The notes below the pieces were generated by a model, which did no database searches, had not been told where the DNA came from, and saw only the letters and a program-made list of their open reading frames with translations. A DNA stretch of 64,000 nt from Glossina fuscipes. Its lineage: Eukaryota; Arthropoda; Insecta; Diptera; Glossinidae. This document shows positions 52,401 to 64,000 of the stretch, one piece after another; within the stretch, counting starts at the first letter, position 1; the number at the start of each line of letters is the position of its first letter. The stretch lies in assembly GCF_014805625.2 (NCBI RefSeq), contig NW_023998416.1, positions 32,103,056 through 32,167,055 on the forward strand. Direction: 5' to 3'. Both the position numbers and the translations under genes were made by a program.

Positions 52401-53421
52401 TTTACTATTTTTAATACATAGTTTTCCAATTTCCGTTATTTAAATTTAATATAAAATATTTTTTATTTCTTTTTTTAATAAACTTTGGTGTAATTTTTCG
52501 CTAATATTTTTCAGTGTGTAATGTTTCGTCGTTATACTGACTTAAAATCACAAAATTATACTTCTGTAGCCACATTTTTGAAGGAGAAAATATTTGAAAT
52601 ATTTTCTGGTAAGCATTCTTATACAAAATTTTACGCATATATATACTTATATAAAAAACTTGGCAGTGTTTATATATATTTTGATTCAATCAGTTTGTGA
52701 TAGTATCACAACACGACATTATTTTCACTTTATTTTGTCCCAAGAATAAAACAAAGAAAAAAAAAAAGGAAAAAAGAACAAGAGAAAAACCCCAGAGGAG
52801 ATGATCAAATAAAACAGCATCAATTTTATAACAACAGCAGTTAACAACAACCACAACAAAAACAACAAAATATATATTGGTCAACAAAGTAAAAAAAAAA
52901 AAAGAAAAAAGTTTTAAAGCAAACTAAACACCAAAAGGAAGAAAAGCCTAACTTGAACGAGAAGTACGACGACGATGAAAGCAGTGAGAGGAAGAAGAGG
53001 ACGAAGTACGAGTAGAAGGTGAACCCGCGCCCATTCATGTCATCGAGCGTGGTAAAACATGCCGTATGCCATTAGCTGCAACGATATACGAATTTCTTGT
53101 TAGATGCATTCCGACAAGTTGTTTTCTGACACCTTTTTTAACCACAACAACAATAACAGCAACAACCGATACAAACACCAGACATTATTGCTGTTCTTGT
53201 TATTTTTATTTATTTATTTAAGTTTTTTTTTTTTGTTTTTCTCTCTTTTTTTTTATTCAGTTTTATTCGGTTACTTGTCCAAGTTTAGTGCCAAACAATC
53301 GCTTGAGGAGAGGATGACAGAGGAAGTAAAAAAAGAAATATAAAAAACAACAACAACAATACCATTACGTAGAGCATTTCTTGTGGGTTCACGTTGTTAT
53401 TACTGTCGTTGTTGCGTTGTG

Positions 53422-53480
53422 GCTTGTTTTGTTTGCTGTCGACAAAAAGCAGCTAAAAGTATTTAAAACAGAAATTAAAT
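53422..53480 (+). repeat. Diverged duplicate segment, copy 1
   Basis: GCTTGTTTTGTTTGCTGTCG then ACAAAAAGCAGCTAAAAGTA and TTTAAAACAGAAATT. It aligns gap-free with 54877-54934 for about 55 bases, and after a short insertion the similarity resumes (CTGGTGAATCAT against TTGGTGAACCAC). Both copies are open in the same frame here, but no start or wider gene is recognisable. Confidence 0.6.
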
Positions 53481-53929
53481 TGCGCGAAATGTTGCCTTTA
53501 TTTTCTCTGCTGGTGAATCATATTATAAAGTAAACCATACAAGCACACAAAAGTATGGCAACAGCGTGGGGCATGCAGCGTCGCCCAGCAGTAGTAAACC
53601 AGCGCTCTCGCGTATTAATTATTGATTTTAAGCAGCAACAAGCTAAATACATATGCTCGTACATATGTTGCACTGTGGCACCTTTGTTATGCTCAACCGA
53701 TATCACCATCAACCACCAACTCACTCTATTCAACTACTATTAGCTGCTTGGATGACTGCCTAAGCTGACTGTTTGTTTAGCTGGTTGCCTTTAATGGCTA
53801 ACTGGCTTTGTAAAGCTGGTTACTTGGTTGGCCGGTTAGCTGTTCAGTCGATTTGGTCACTTACTATATAGCTCTTATATAATTTATTTAAATCACACTT
53901 TCGTTTTGTTGCTATTGTTGCTTGGATTC

Positions 53930-54005
53930 ACGCCACCACCACCATCACCATCTCTATCACCACCAACGTCACTACCACCGTCACCAACGCCACCGCACAC
54001 CACAA
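53930..54005 (+). repeat. CCA/TCA triplet-rich tract
   Basis: CCACCATCACCATC-type units; the frame it opens is His-rich and is a repeat artefact. Confidence 0.75.
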
Positions 54006-54876
54006 ACCACAGAGCACGTCATTTATTCGTTGTGTCTTTTCTTATTTATTCCGCAATTTAAAGCGATAAAATGTAACTATTTGCCGACCAACCACTGCGT
54101 TCGGAAAACTTACCGTATGTGTATAATACATACCTTAGAACCGATACTGCACAGTGCAGGATTACGCTATACATATCTACATATATGTATATATCGATAT
54201 GCATTTACGTATGTAAGGATGTATAAATGTTTGTTAAAGCGCGTGTCAATCTAAGCAATAATTTAATTGCAATCAACTCGTTGTTAGTTGATTTTGAAAG
54301 GTGATCATAAATTTTGTCAGCAGATATTTTATGGCTTCACCCGGAAAAGGTGAATCTATTAATGTATCATTTAGTTAAAACTAATAGTAAAAATGTGAAG
54401 ATCGTCGGATATGAAACTTCGTAAAGAAATAATAAATTTGATCCAATGTAAAGCGATTTCAGAAACTAATCGAGCAATTTCCCGATAAATTAGATTTGTG
54501 CGAAGACGGAATGCTGAACAGGCATTCAATTGTCGACAGCTGGTGTTAATAGATTCCGTTAGTTAGGTTGATAGAGAATCGACACAGACTTTATAAAAAA
54601 GTAAATAAAAAGAATAGTAATAACAATGAAAAACACAAAAAAAAAAAGAAAGAAAATATGGAAAATAACTAAAGCCAAATAATGAAAAATATTAAAAAAA
54701 AAAAATTGTAAAAATATATTAATAAAAAAGAATTTTCTTTTTAGTATGTATAAAAAACCTAGAAATAATAAGAGAAATGAAAAAATAAAATAAAAAATAA
54801 ATATAATGAAATATATGCAAAAAAAAAAATGGAATTTCGATACTCTATAGTAGGCGGTGGGCGTATTCGATATGTT

Positions 54877-54951
54877 GCTTGTCTTGCTTGCTGTCGATGA
54901 AAAGCGACTAAAAGTCTTTAAAGCAGAATTTCGTTTCCCGTTGGTGAACCA
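54877..54951 (+). repeat. Diverged duplicate segment, copy 2
   Basis: GCTTGTCTTGCTTGCTGTCG then ATGAAAAGCGACTAAAAGTC and TTTAAAGCAGAATTT, the second copy of 53422-53480 about 1.45 kb downstream on the same strand. It reads AVDEKRLKVFKAEF where copy 1 reads AVDKKQLKVFKTEI. Confidence 0.6.
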
Positions 54952-57105
54952 CGTTTTTGTAAAAGTACCGTCCGTTCGTAGGATATGTGTTTTTTACAAT
55001 CCGATCTTTTATTTCTGCCTTTGGAAAGCAAAGATATTCTTGTTTTATCCTCTCCTATAGACGTGAGTAACCTATCCGCAAGAAAATCCAATGGTTTTTA
55101 ATAAGTCTGAAAATGATATCTCAACTTTTGCGTCCAAAAGAATATTTTCCGCAGACATCACATGGATGGACAGAGGGACAGAAGCACAAGTCAACTGAAA
55201 ATTTGATACAAATAAAAAATAATTATTAGAGTATCTGAGACTGCCTTCTGGGTCTTGCAAATATCTTTTACGTTCACCTTCATTTTTGCAAAAGAATTCT
55301 ACGACGAAAGTTCGAAAAAGTCCTTTGATTCGCCAATGCATAGTTTCTTGCCCCTCAACGCAATACAGGTGAGTGCTGTTCTTCGGGTACCGTAACCGTA
55401 AAGCGCTAGAACACTATATGTTAGACTAAATTGCCATATACTTTTAGCCGATCTGTTACTTCAGGAGTAATGGATATTTGAATTATCAATGACTTTTTAC
55501 GTATAAGAAGCATGTTCCCCTTAAGAATGCTATACATTGTAGGATGTTCTCATAACTTTTTCGAGTTAAACGAACTTTCGTGCCTCTCGGTTCCATACGG
55601 GTATGTAAGAGGAACTTTCTTTATAAGCCTTTCGATCAATAGTCAATAATAAGGAATAAAGTCGCACATCTACCAGCCAATAACAAGGATTACTATCTCG
55701 ATCGTCAACAGCGTTACAAATGATAACTTTTTGTTTGATTAATACTTGACGGCCAAAATTTATTCAGTACATTTAGTATTATAAATTGTCACACCCACCA
55801 TGAAGAGAGAGAGGGAGAGAGAGCTCACTTGAAAGATGCTCACTAAAAAGATGAAGTTAAGTTTCAACTGAAACCCAACCAAGTAAAAGGAGCTCACATT
55901 AAGCGTCTACCATTCATGTAGAGACATCACAGCCAATACTTTTAACTGAGGATCTTCCGGTTAAACAGAAGTGTCAGTTAAGTAATAAATAAAATGATAA
56001 GTTCTTTTTTTTCTTCTTTTTTATTTTATTGACTCTGGCTAGCTGCAGAAATAGTCAACAAATTAGAAATCGAAAAATGAACCCATACTAAGCGACATTA
56101 AAGTCTACTCAAACTCGATTTAACTTTATCTTAGGTACGTACGTTGTTATTTTGTGCATGTGTACAGCTGCAGTGTCATAAGAAAGTGTGATTTTTATTT
56201 TTTTAAGCTATCAGTATAATCGAATGACCGATCGCGTTTGTCCGTCCGTTTGTAAATGCAACGGTCCATTTATGCGATGCAATGAAAATGCGTGCGTATA
56301 AGTGTCGCCGCTGTGATTGTATACGTGTGAGAGTGTTTGTTTAATGTTGATAACAAAATTGAAACAATAAACATTTCCTTTTAAAAAACATACAAATCCA
56401 CTTAACAGACCACCACCAACCAACCGTTCGTTGGTGTATACCCTGTAACGTAACAAATATCATGACGACGTCACCATCGCCACCACCACTAACCATCATC
56501 ATCTATATTTAATATCCACTAAAATCCACAGAAACCCAACAATAACAAATAAACTAAAAAATAAACTTCGAGCTCGAGCCTCTTAACAAACTGCACATAT
56601 ATATAGTCAACCAAGCAACAACATCTCTATGCAGTAAAGATGACAACACTCTCTACGCGCAATATCTGTTTTAAACAAAAAAAGCAAAAAAATATTCTTA
56701 ACCTTACCAGTTAAACTCAACTTAGTTCATCTTCATCATCAACACCATCGACAACATTATTTGGTTGTTCTTTATATATATCTTTATGTATATATACATA
56801 TGCTGTGTACGAATGCATAACTATGTACGTAAACAGAAAAAGATAATATACATGTAGTGTACATTCGTATTTATAAATACATGTGTTTGTTAGTTACAGT
56901 CTGCCCGTGTATTTATTTGTTTTTCGTTGCTTTTTTTTTTTTAGTTTTTATTTTTTTAAATTTTGTGTTCGTGTATAGACAATTTATTGATGAGTTTATT
57001 GCGCATGCGCGCCGATCGTTTTTATGACGGGCACCCAAACTAACTGAGTTTGGCATCCTTGATTCTCTTACCTTTTCAAACACGCTTAAACAAATGTAGA
57101 CCCGT

Positions 57106-57109
<4 letters not shown>

Positions 57110-57137
<28 letters not shown>
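57110..57137. repeat. CA then TA microsatellite
   Basis: ACACACACATATATATAT compound repeat. Confidence 0.85.
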
Positions 57138-58624
57138 GAACTTTTTACATATTTCCTTTGCCGCAAAAAAAATTATGAATTTCGCGTATTTCTCGCGTAT
57201 CGTATCTTGTATCGTCATGTTGTTTTGTAAATTTGTATTATTAACGCCTTGTCATTGTCAACATTATTTTCGGCTTCGTGTGCCTCATCGCCACCATCAT
57301 CAGCATCTTATGATAGCAATTACCACTGAACAATAACAAAAATAAAGAGATTTCTTTATTTATTCATTTTCTTATATTCGCACTGCCTGGCGAATAGGAA
57401 CGATATTAACTTTTGGAGACTATCTTTTTTATAACTAAAGCAAAGAATAGAGAACACAAGAATAAATTAGGAAGAGGAATTCTACGGCATTATTAACATT
57501 TATTATAAAGGACTTTTTTTCACTTCAAAAATTGGTTTGATTAAATCAAGCCATCATTTTGGCATTTTAGCAAAAATTTCAAGAAAATTTCGACTCGAAA
57601 CAGTCAGTTTAACGTTTCATGACATATATTAATTTATTCGAAAAGTTTTGATATCTGCTAGGCTTGGTTTTTGATATATCTTTGAGCCCTTGAACTTTCT
57701 TGCGCCGCATATTATAAATGCGTCGCTGGCTTATGCGTTGATTATCGGGCTTCGAACTTAACGGCTACCTTTTTTTTTTTTGTTCTACTTAAAAGACGAA
57801 GCTGGGGTAGCAGGTCAAAATAATGTGTTCTTGTCACCTTTTTTGACATGCAAGGAAAAGTAATAGAATGACAATATTTTAGAAGGTTATTAAGTTTATA
57901 TTTAGACATTAAAAAAAATTCTTTACGAAAAGTATTAAAAAATGGTTATATACAACATTTTCGTAAGGCATTTTGAATTTAAAAGGTTCTAAAACTAGTC
58001 TCAATGTGCTATTAAAAAATTCACAGCAAAACAGTGAACACAAGAGATGTTGTTGCGTCAGCCCTTTTGAGAAGAGCGCGTTAAAGGCTTTAGCATTAGC
58101 TTGGGGATCCCATGGCCGTAGAGCTGACCTTCCGCTTTCACATATTGTTGCTCATATTAGTGCAATTATTAATTTTAATTAAATGCTATACCTGTGAGAC
58201 TATAAATAAAGTCTCTTTCAGGGCAAATAGTTAATGAAAGCGTAAATAGGAAAAACCTATGTCCATACAACTTAATCGTACTGATTATTTCTTTCAAATT
58301 TAATGCTGCTGTTGTTGCTCTCTAACCGACATACTAATCAGTAAATTAATTTGTTGTTTTAATTAGATTCCTCAGAGCATTTACATTCATACTTTGCCTA
58401 ATAAACTACATGCTGAGGCTGACATCTCATAAATGCAGAGACCCTCTCATGAAGGTACTCTTCTCTAATTAACACCGGAAAATATAATTGATATTAATTA
58501 ACAGATGATGTTAGTTGTAGCTAATAATAACATATAGGAATATACAAAGCTATTATGATTATTGGGTTAATGAGACGCAGGATCGCTTTTGGTGCCACAG
58601 TTTCGCAATTAAGGGCCATGCAGG

Positions 58625-59010
58625 GGAAAAAATCGGAGATTGTGAAGAATTCGTGAAATTTGTTTGACAAACATGGCCCGAAATATTTTCGGAAAAATTG
58701 TTCTGAAAAATATCGAAAAGAAAATTTCGGACAAGAATTTAAGAATTCCGAAAGCTTTTAAAGAGAGTTCAGAAAGTTATAAAGAGGATTTCGAATAATT
58801 TCCAAACGAAAATATAAAAGAGAAAATTGAAAAAATTCGGAGAATACTGGAAAGAAAAGTTGTAGAAAATTTTCGGAAATTCGGAACGATTCTTTAAAGT
58901 GAAAATTTCTCGAAAAAGCAGAAAATCTGAGAATTTTTCATAACGAAAAATTTCGGAGCAAAAATAAACGAAGTTCCAAACATTTTTGAAGGAAAAATTT
59001 TGAAAAAACC
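58625..59010 (+). repeat. Degenerate purine-rich repeat based on AAAATTTCGGA
   Basis: Nearly 400 bases are built from imperfect copies of a motif close to GAAAATTTTCGGAAA, occurring at irregular spacing (for example AATATTTTCGGAAAAATTG, GAAAATTTCGGACAAG, GAAAATTTTCGGAAATTCGG, GAAAAATTTCGGAGC). The + strand is strongly purine-biased. No ORF of note crosses it. It looks like an old satellite or a slippage-grown low-complexity tract, different from the perfect microsatellites elsewhere. Confidence 0.65.
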
Positions 59011-59199
59011 TTATTTACATAATATTGGACATCGTTGTGCGTTTTTGTTGTTTCAGATTTCCTTGGACGCTATTTATGCTTATTATTAAAAACGGTTGAC
59101 TATGAAGATGGAGAACTGCCTGGTTTTAGAGAAGAGCGCAATGTTCACGTCATTTTCTATAGTTGTCGTCAAGCAATTGTTTTTTTTTTTCTTTAAAGC

Positions 59200-59474
59200 A
59201 AGCCTTTTGTAGTACAAGGTACATTAAGTTTGTAAGGATACATGCAACACGCCGAAGCACTTAACAAAGAGCCACCAGTAAGCCTGGTTGTCTGTCTGCC
59301 CGTCTTGTGTCTACCCATATAAATCGGCTTCAAGCTATAGGTCGAAATTTGTGAGATACTTTGGTGATATTAGGACACTGACGTGGTTTAAGCAAATAAA
59401 TATTGCGTTAGAGAATGTGGTGTTGGATATTTAAAAGTCGGCCTAGCCCGACGATAATGTTTCCACTTGCTTTT
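59200..59474 (+). mobile_element. Remnant of a dispersed non-autonomous element
   Basis: The segment opens with TTTTGTAGTACAAGGTACAT and TAAGTTTGTAAGGATACATG, has a TCTGTCTGCCCGTC tract near 59290, and ends at 59424-59474 with the palindromic block shared with 12499-12550. The opening resembles 6793-6850. It has no coding capacity. The boundaries are approximate, since no terminal inverted repeats or target duplications were found. Confidence 0.45.
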
Positions 59475-61910
59475 TTTTACAAATATTCAATTATCAATTA
59501 ACTTAAAGTTTTCATTCATGCGTCGACATTCATGCAGTTAGATAATAAGTATAAGAAGGTAAGTACACGTAGATAATAGGTAAGTTAAAGTAAGTTGCAG
59601 TTAAGCGCCAGCGGCGAAGAAAAATTCCTTACATGAAAATGAAGATTGATCCTACCAGGCAGGATCATTTTTAAAAACATTAAATAGAAAGGATATTTCA
59701 AAAATTAAAACCAAAAAAAAAAAAAAAATATTTAAAAAACATTTAGTACCGTCACAGTGTTGTACTCTATAGTGATGGAAAATTCATTAAGCGACCTGAG
59801 TAAGTTTTGCAGGCCGATATTCTGAAACTGATATCCGATTCTTCTCATAATGGTAAATGATTTATCTCAAGCAAACTTTTTTATATCAGTTGTAAATTTC
59901 TCTATTAATGATTTCTTTTACAGATAATTTGAAGCAAACGCTTTTTGAACGAAGTAGTTATTCGCCTCAAGCGCACTAAGTGCCTGAACATTGATAACAG
60001 AGCAAGCATTCTTTAGGACAATGTTGCGTACTTATTGAAAAACAAGGACGAGGCTATGTATCCTTTGGAAAGACATCTAATAAACGTGTGTTACTTATTT
60101 ATTACGCGTTAAAGTTTCAAGCTAAATATTGCTAATGCTTTAAACTTGATTTGACTCAATGCCGCTAGTAGCAGCATTAGCTATTGCAGAAATCTCTTTA
60201 CTTGCAGAACGGAAAAAAGTTTAGAAGCTTTTGCACAATATCGCCTGTACCCTAGCACACCCACTGGCATTCGTCATGGCATTGGCATCGTTAAACCGGT
60301 CATTTTGGTTACTGCTACCGACTTTTCGCAATTAAATGAAGTAATTTTAGTAAATTGCTCTTATTCTCTATTGACCTGTTGTGCAATAAGCACAATATGT
60401 GCTTGTCTATCAGTCATTTAAAAACGCTGGGTTGGAACATAAAATTAACTGAATGCATTTTATAACAACCGCACCTGTCGAAAATTAACGAAAAGAAAAA
60501 AAATAATGGAAAATAAAAGAAACAAATAGAAAACGAGAGAAACGAGAGAAACCGCATTAATAATTTAAAAGAATTTAATAAGCTAATCATTGTTTATTGT
60601 TTATAAACATATTTAGAAAGGTGGAGGCCACACAACAAACATTTTAACAAAGAGTTAAGTGAGCGGTCATAAAGATGAAGTCAAGCCAGCGAGGAAGCAA
60701 GCAGGCGAGCGCGAGTGTAGAGGAAGGGGATAAATAGTAGGTTCACTATTAGTCTTAATTATGGTTTGAAGAGATTTCTTTGAAATATTAACGTTATGTT
60801 CCATAGGTGGGCACACTTTTCTGATAGTAGTAAAAGGTTTTTTCTCTTTATGTCTGTATGTTTGTATATAAGTATATATATATATATATGTGTTTGGATA
60901 CCGGCAAAGTTATAAACCCTGCGCTTAACAGTTGTTAAAATGTTGTAAAATAAAAATCACAAAAGTAATTCTTAACCACACCACGCCAAACTATAAAAGT
61001 AAACTTTTTGAACTCTCTTCGTAAAGCTATTGCGGTGACTGGCATTTTGCATCCTTCGACAAACACAGTAACAGGCTGGCAATCATCTTCATTTTCGGTG
61101 CTATTTTGACAAAACAAAAGCAAAAAAAATAAAGAAAAAATTAAGAAAAATTCTTTTTCTTTTTTTTTTTTCTTTTTGTATTTTATTTTAGGACTGTGAA
61201 ATATTACCTGAAGCACACCTTAAAGCGAGCTAAGAAAGTATGTATGTATGTAATGTACACCGCAACAATATAATTCTTTTTCTTCGCAAATTCTCTGAGC
61301 ATTGTTTTCTTTAAAGCATCAAACAACAGCTGAAACATTCAATGTTTGAAATGGATGCCTGAACAGGCTGAGCTGGCACCGCTAACGGGCTATAAGGCAG
61401 TTGGTGTGTAGCTGTTGCTCGTGGGTGGGTATCATACACATTTTAGGGAAAAACGCCTATTCGACGTTTGCAAAACGCATCTTACAAAGTTATCTATAGA
61501 AGTTACTTACATACATATATACATACATAGTCTGTATGTCTGTGAATGTCTTTATAATTCATCGATCAATAATTTTCGGGACTAAGTAAAAAATATCTTC
61601 TTTTTTGTTTTTTTACAAAACTTGAATTTGTTTACGCACATAGTCGCCTTTACGAGTGACGTAATCGAGGTATTCGAATGTTTCATTTCTTTTTATCCAA
61701 GGATTCATCAAAACGGATACTCAAAATATGCTTCAGTTTTCGCAAAGATCTCTGCGTTTGACTAATATATTTTTCCTCCTTTGAAAATAGCCGTCGCATG
61801 CGATAACAATTGGAGCTTCAGCTCATGCAATTTGCCACTAAAATCATCGACTTGTAATACGATGAGGTTGTTCCGTCATGACTTGTCATTTTCACTCTAA
61901 TGCAAGCGGA

Positions 61911-61973
61911 TATATCCCTTTTCGATATCTTTAAGATGTTAACTATATCTTGCAACTTTGCGTTTGGATGATC
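61911..61973 (-). pseudogene. Possible mariner-type transposase N-terminal fragment
   Basis: The - strand reads DHPNAKLQDIVNILKISK, similar to the helix-turn-helix segment before SKWVPR in mariner transposases of the type that reads LKISKGSVFTILHE. The similarity stops soon after and the frame then becomes unrelated. Further along the same strand (about 61610-61700) is an open stretch ending KGDYVRKQIQV, which could be a remnant of the C-terminal end, but this is weak. No catalytic block is present between them. Confidence 0.35.
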
Positions 61974-62667
61974 GAAAGTAGTTTGTAGAATTTTTTGATT
62001 TTGCTTCAGCGCCAGTGGATGTCCGCTGTACTTTTTCAATTAAAAGCTATGTAAAATCCATTGTTTGGAAAGTAATAAAAACAGCGACACCAAAATCGTT
62101 ACAAATCATAAACAAATGCTCGACATGACATGAAATTTTGTTAGGGATCATTTTGAATGTTCGCACTTTATAAAAGTAATGCAGATTTCTTTTTAGGGAC
62201 GAAGTCTAAGTGATAGTCCCAGGAATTATTGATGGATATGTTATATATATATGTGAGCTTATGCGACTAAGAGTTGATTTCTAACCTGTATAATGCCTTT
62301 ATGCGATATGTTTACCAGTAAACCATCTATCCATCGTGTAGCAGACGTCTGAATATTCATCTTTGGCAACAAGTCGTTATACGTCCATCAATGTTGTTGT
62401 TCAGTCATAACTCGAAGTTCAATAGCAAGCCGCAGGGCATTTGCCAAACCTTAGTATGTACCAGAGAGTCTCCTGCAATCGCCCACGTTCGTGCCAAACT
62501 CTCACATATACATAAACGAACTAATATACCACGAATTGCTTAAATAAGCGCCGCAGTGCGCCACAATTCATTCATTCATTTTTTTCTCTGTTTTCCGAAA
62601 AAACAAAAAACACATTTATTTTGCCAGTTTCGGATTGTGTCATTGCCAGTCACCCAGGCCGCCAAGC

Positions 62668-62696
62668 ACCCAGCCAGCGAGCCAGCCATCCAGCCA
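62668..62696 (+). repeat. CCAG-type repeat
   Basis: CCAGCCAGCGAGCCAGCC and variants. Confidence 0.7.
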
Positions 62697-63046
62697 TGGT
62701 TTAATTTGAGGTTTATTAATAAAAAAAACAAAACAAAAAGAAAAGAGAGAAAATAAGGGTTAGGCTGGCGCACACGTACCTAATGGTTGCTTGGAAATGT
62801 ACTGCAGTCTCATGTGTACTTGACTGTTAGGATTTTAACCACCACCAGCACCATTGCTGCCTTAGTATTATAGGCACGCTGCACACGCGTTCACTTTAAT
62901 CATGCAGTTTTCTACGCCTAGCTTATGTGGCCCTACCATCATCACCACCTCCGCATATCGTTAAATGCCACAGTCTACACATAATGTATAAAGTACCGCA
63001 TTTTAAATCAATATAACTGCCTTCGACTGGCAATGAGATCTAGCAT

Positions 63047-63090
63047 CATGATCATCACCATCGTCATCATCATCAGCATGATCGTCATCA
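63047..63090 (+). repeat. ATC/ATG triplet repeat
   Basis: Imperfect ATC units (CATCATCATCAGCATGATCG). Confidence 0.8.
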
Positions 63091-64000
63091 TAAGCCATCT
63101 GCATCTCCAGTGGTGGTGGTTTTCATGAGCTTTACTTTAAAACAAATAACTAAGAAGACCACAACGGCGACAATATACAACAATAATAACGCGTTCGCCT
63201 TTTGTTGACGTTATCTATCTTACCTCTCTCTGTGTCTTACTGTCTTATGTCGTCATTCTTGCCATATTATGTGCGCCATGGTGCCATGCCAAACAAACCA
63301 CCATCTATCCATTTATTCATTCATTGAATTGTATGCATTACAAAAAATACAACAATAACAACAACAAGAAGAACAAGAACAATAACAATGAAAATAAACC
63401 CTTTTTTTTTTGTTTCTAGCTCTAGTCAACGTGTGTCTAATGGACCGATTTGTTGGTATCAGGTTACAAAAGAGAAGAAAAGTCTTTCCATACGCCCACA
63501 TCCGGCCGTTATGTCCACAAAAATTAAAGATTTTTTTATTTCTTGACATTTATAGAACATTATTGACTCAAATTTCTTAAAGAAGAATATCAACCAACAG
63601 CAATTTGATGCCATCACTTTTAAGGGTTATCATAGCGTGAAAAATCTTTAAAGATCGCTTTGTTATTGGCTGTCACTTTTAATGGTGGATGTGAATCAAT
63701 TTCGAATAGTGTTTTCGCTGCATTCAAAAGATGCTCATCTCCGGAATCCATAAACTCATATTTCTGGCTAGTAATACTTAAAACAAAAACTTTTTTTCTT
63801 ATAGAACGAATGATTTTAAAAAATTTCTATTCTACTCAATCAATATACATGACAAGACCTGAAAAATCGTGAAATAAACTAAGGGAAGTGAAAGATATGA
63901 ACTTTATGAATTATAGTTGATGTACAAGAGTGATGTTTTTTTCCATTTTAAGTGATTTTTTTCCAAATCTATTGTCAGATTACTGCAGGCAGTAGCGAAG

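Larger units (their letters stand above)
47881..58624. other. Gene-free region, alternating repeat-rich and complex blocks
   Basis: Repeat-rich blocks (about 47900-50500, 52700-54250, 56100-57350) alternate with complex ones. A-rich CAA and AAC runs near 52820-52870 resemble the leader of drm, but no coding exon follows. Contains the 53422/54877 duplication and a TCTGTCTGTCCGTTCGTC tract near 52188. Confidence 0.45.
59475..64000. other. Gene-free region at the right end
   Basis: Holds the possible mariner fragment near 61911, CCAG and ATC repeats and A/T runs. Short frames have no recognisable domain. No gene is cut by the right edge as far as I can see. Confidence 0.45.

Noticed and set aside
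52900..53015. Charged stretch reading NEKYDDDESSERKKRTKYE, suggestive of an acidic-basic protein tail
   Set aside because: It ends at a TAG, is preceded by A-rich low-complexity DNA, and has no identifiable upstream exon; purine-rich sequence commonly reads this way.
53922..54254. His-rich 110-codon frame resembling a metal-binding protein
   Set aside because: The histidines come from CCA/TCA triplet repeats, and the remainder is unlike any protein I know.
1..64000. CRISPR arrays, operons, bacterial insertion sequences, phage or plasmid systems
   Set aside because: The genes have spliceosomal introns and insect families; regular repeats here are microsatellites without spacers.
1..64000. 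Other odd-family genes (odd, sob, bowl) in the window
   Set aside because: The only frame with the family's zinc fingers is drm; no second copy of the [12 protein letters not shown] block is seen on either strand.

Overview
The window is AT-rich, intron-bearing DNA from an insect nucleus, most likely a higher dipteran (a tephritid-like fruit fly is my best guess from gene divergence; this is inference, not proof). Only two protein-coding genes can be defended, both on the + strand and both with canonical GT-AG introns. The rest is non-coding: long runs of microsatellites and A/T homopolymers alternate with more complex DNA that carries decayed transposon pieces and dispersed repeats.

Gene 1 (10178-13833) is drumstick (drm), the 81-residue two-zinc-finger member of the odd-skipped family. 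Exon 1 encodes almost everything; a 3.4 kb intron follows, and a 25-base coding exon supplies the last zinc ligand of finger 2 and the stop. Gene 2 (18990-19975) is a complete 307-residue GlcAT-I-type beta-1,3-glucuronosyltransferase of family GT43, which completes the glycosaminoglycan linker. It has a 62-base intron. Its metal-binding triad reads Asp-Asp-Glu instead of the usual Asp-Asp-Asp. The two genes act in different processes (a developmental transcriptional switch and Golgi proteoglycan synthesis), and nothing in the sequence suggests they are co-regulated.

Layout: 1-9330 gene-free DNA upstream of drm; 9331-10177 promoter and 5' UTR candidate; 10178-13833 drm; 13834-18989 probable drm 3' UTR and intergenic DNA; 18990-19975 GlcAT-I; 20375-64000 about 44 kb without a gene I can recognise. 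The last part holds a tRNA-derived SINE-like element (20765-20937, - strand), mariner-type transposase debris (61911-61973; another piece lies in the drm intron), a 15-base minisatellite (44166-44225), a purine-rich degenerate repeat (58625-59010), several pairs of diverged dispersed repeats, and many simple repeats. Since odd-family genes have large regulatory domains, the microsatellite-rich blocks may include drm or neighbouring-gene enhancers, but no individual site is proved here.

I did not find a new multi-gene system. The items most worth following are the altered metal triad of GlcAT-I, the SINE-like element, the diverged 60-base duplication at 53422/54877, and the degenerate repeat at 58625-59010.
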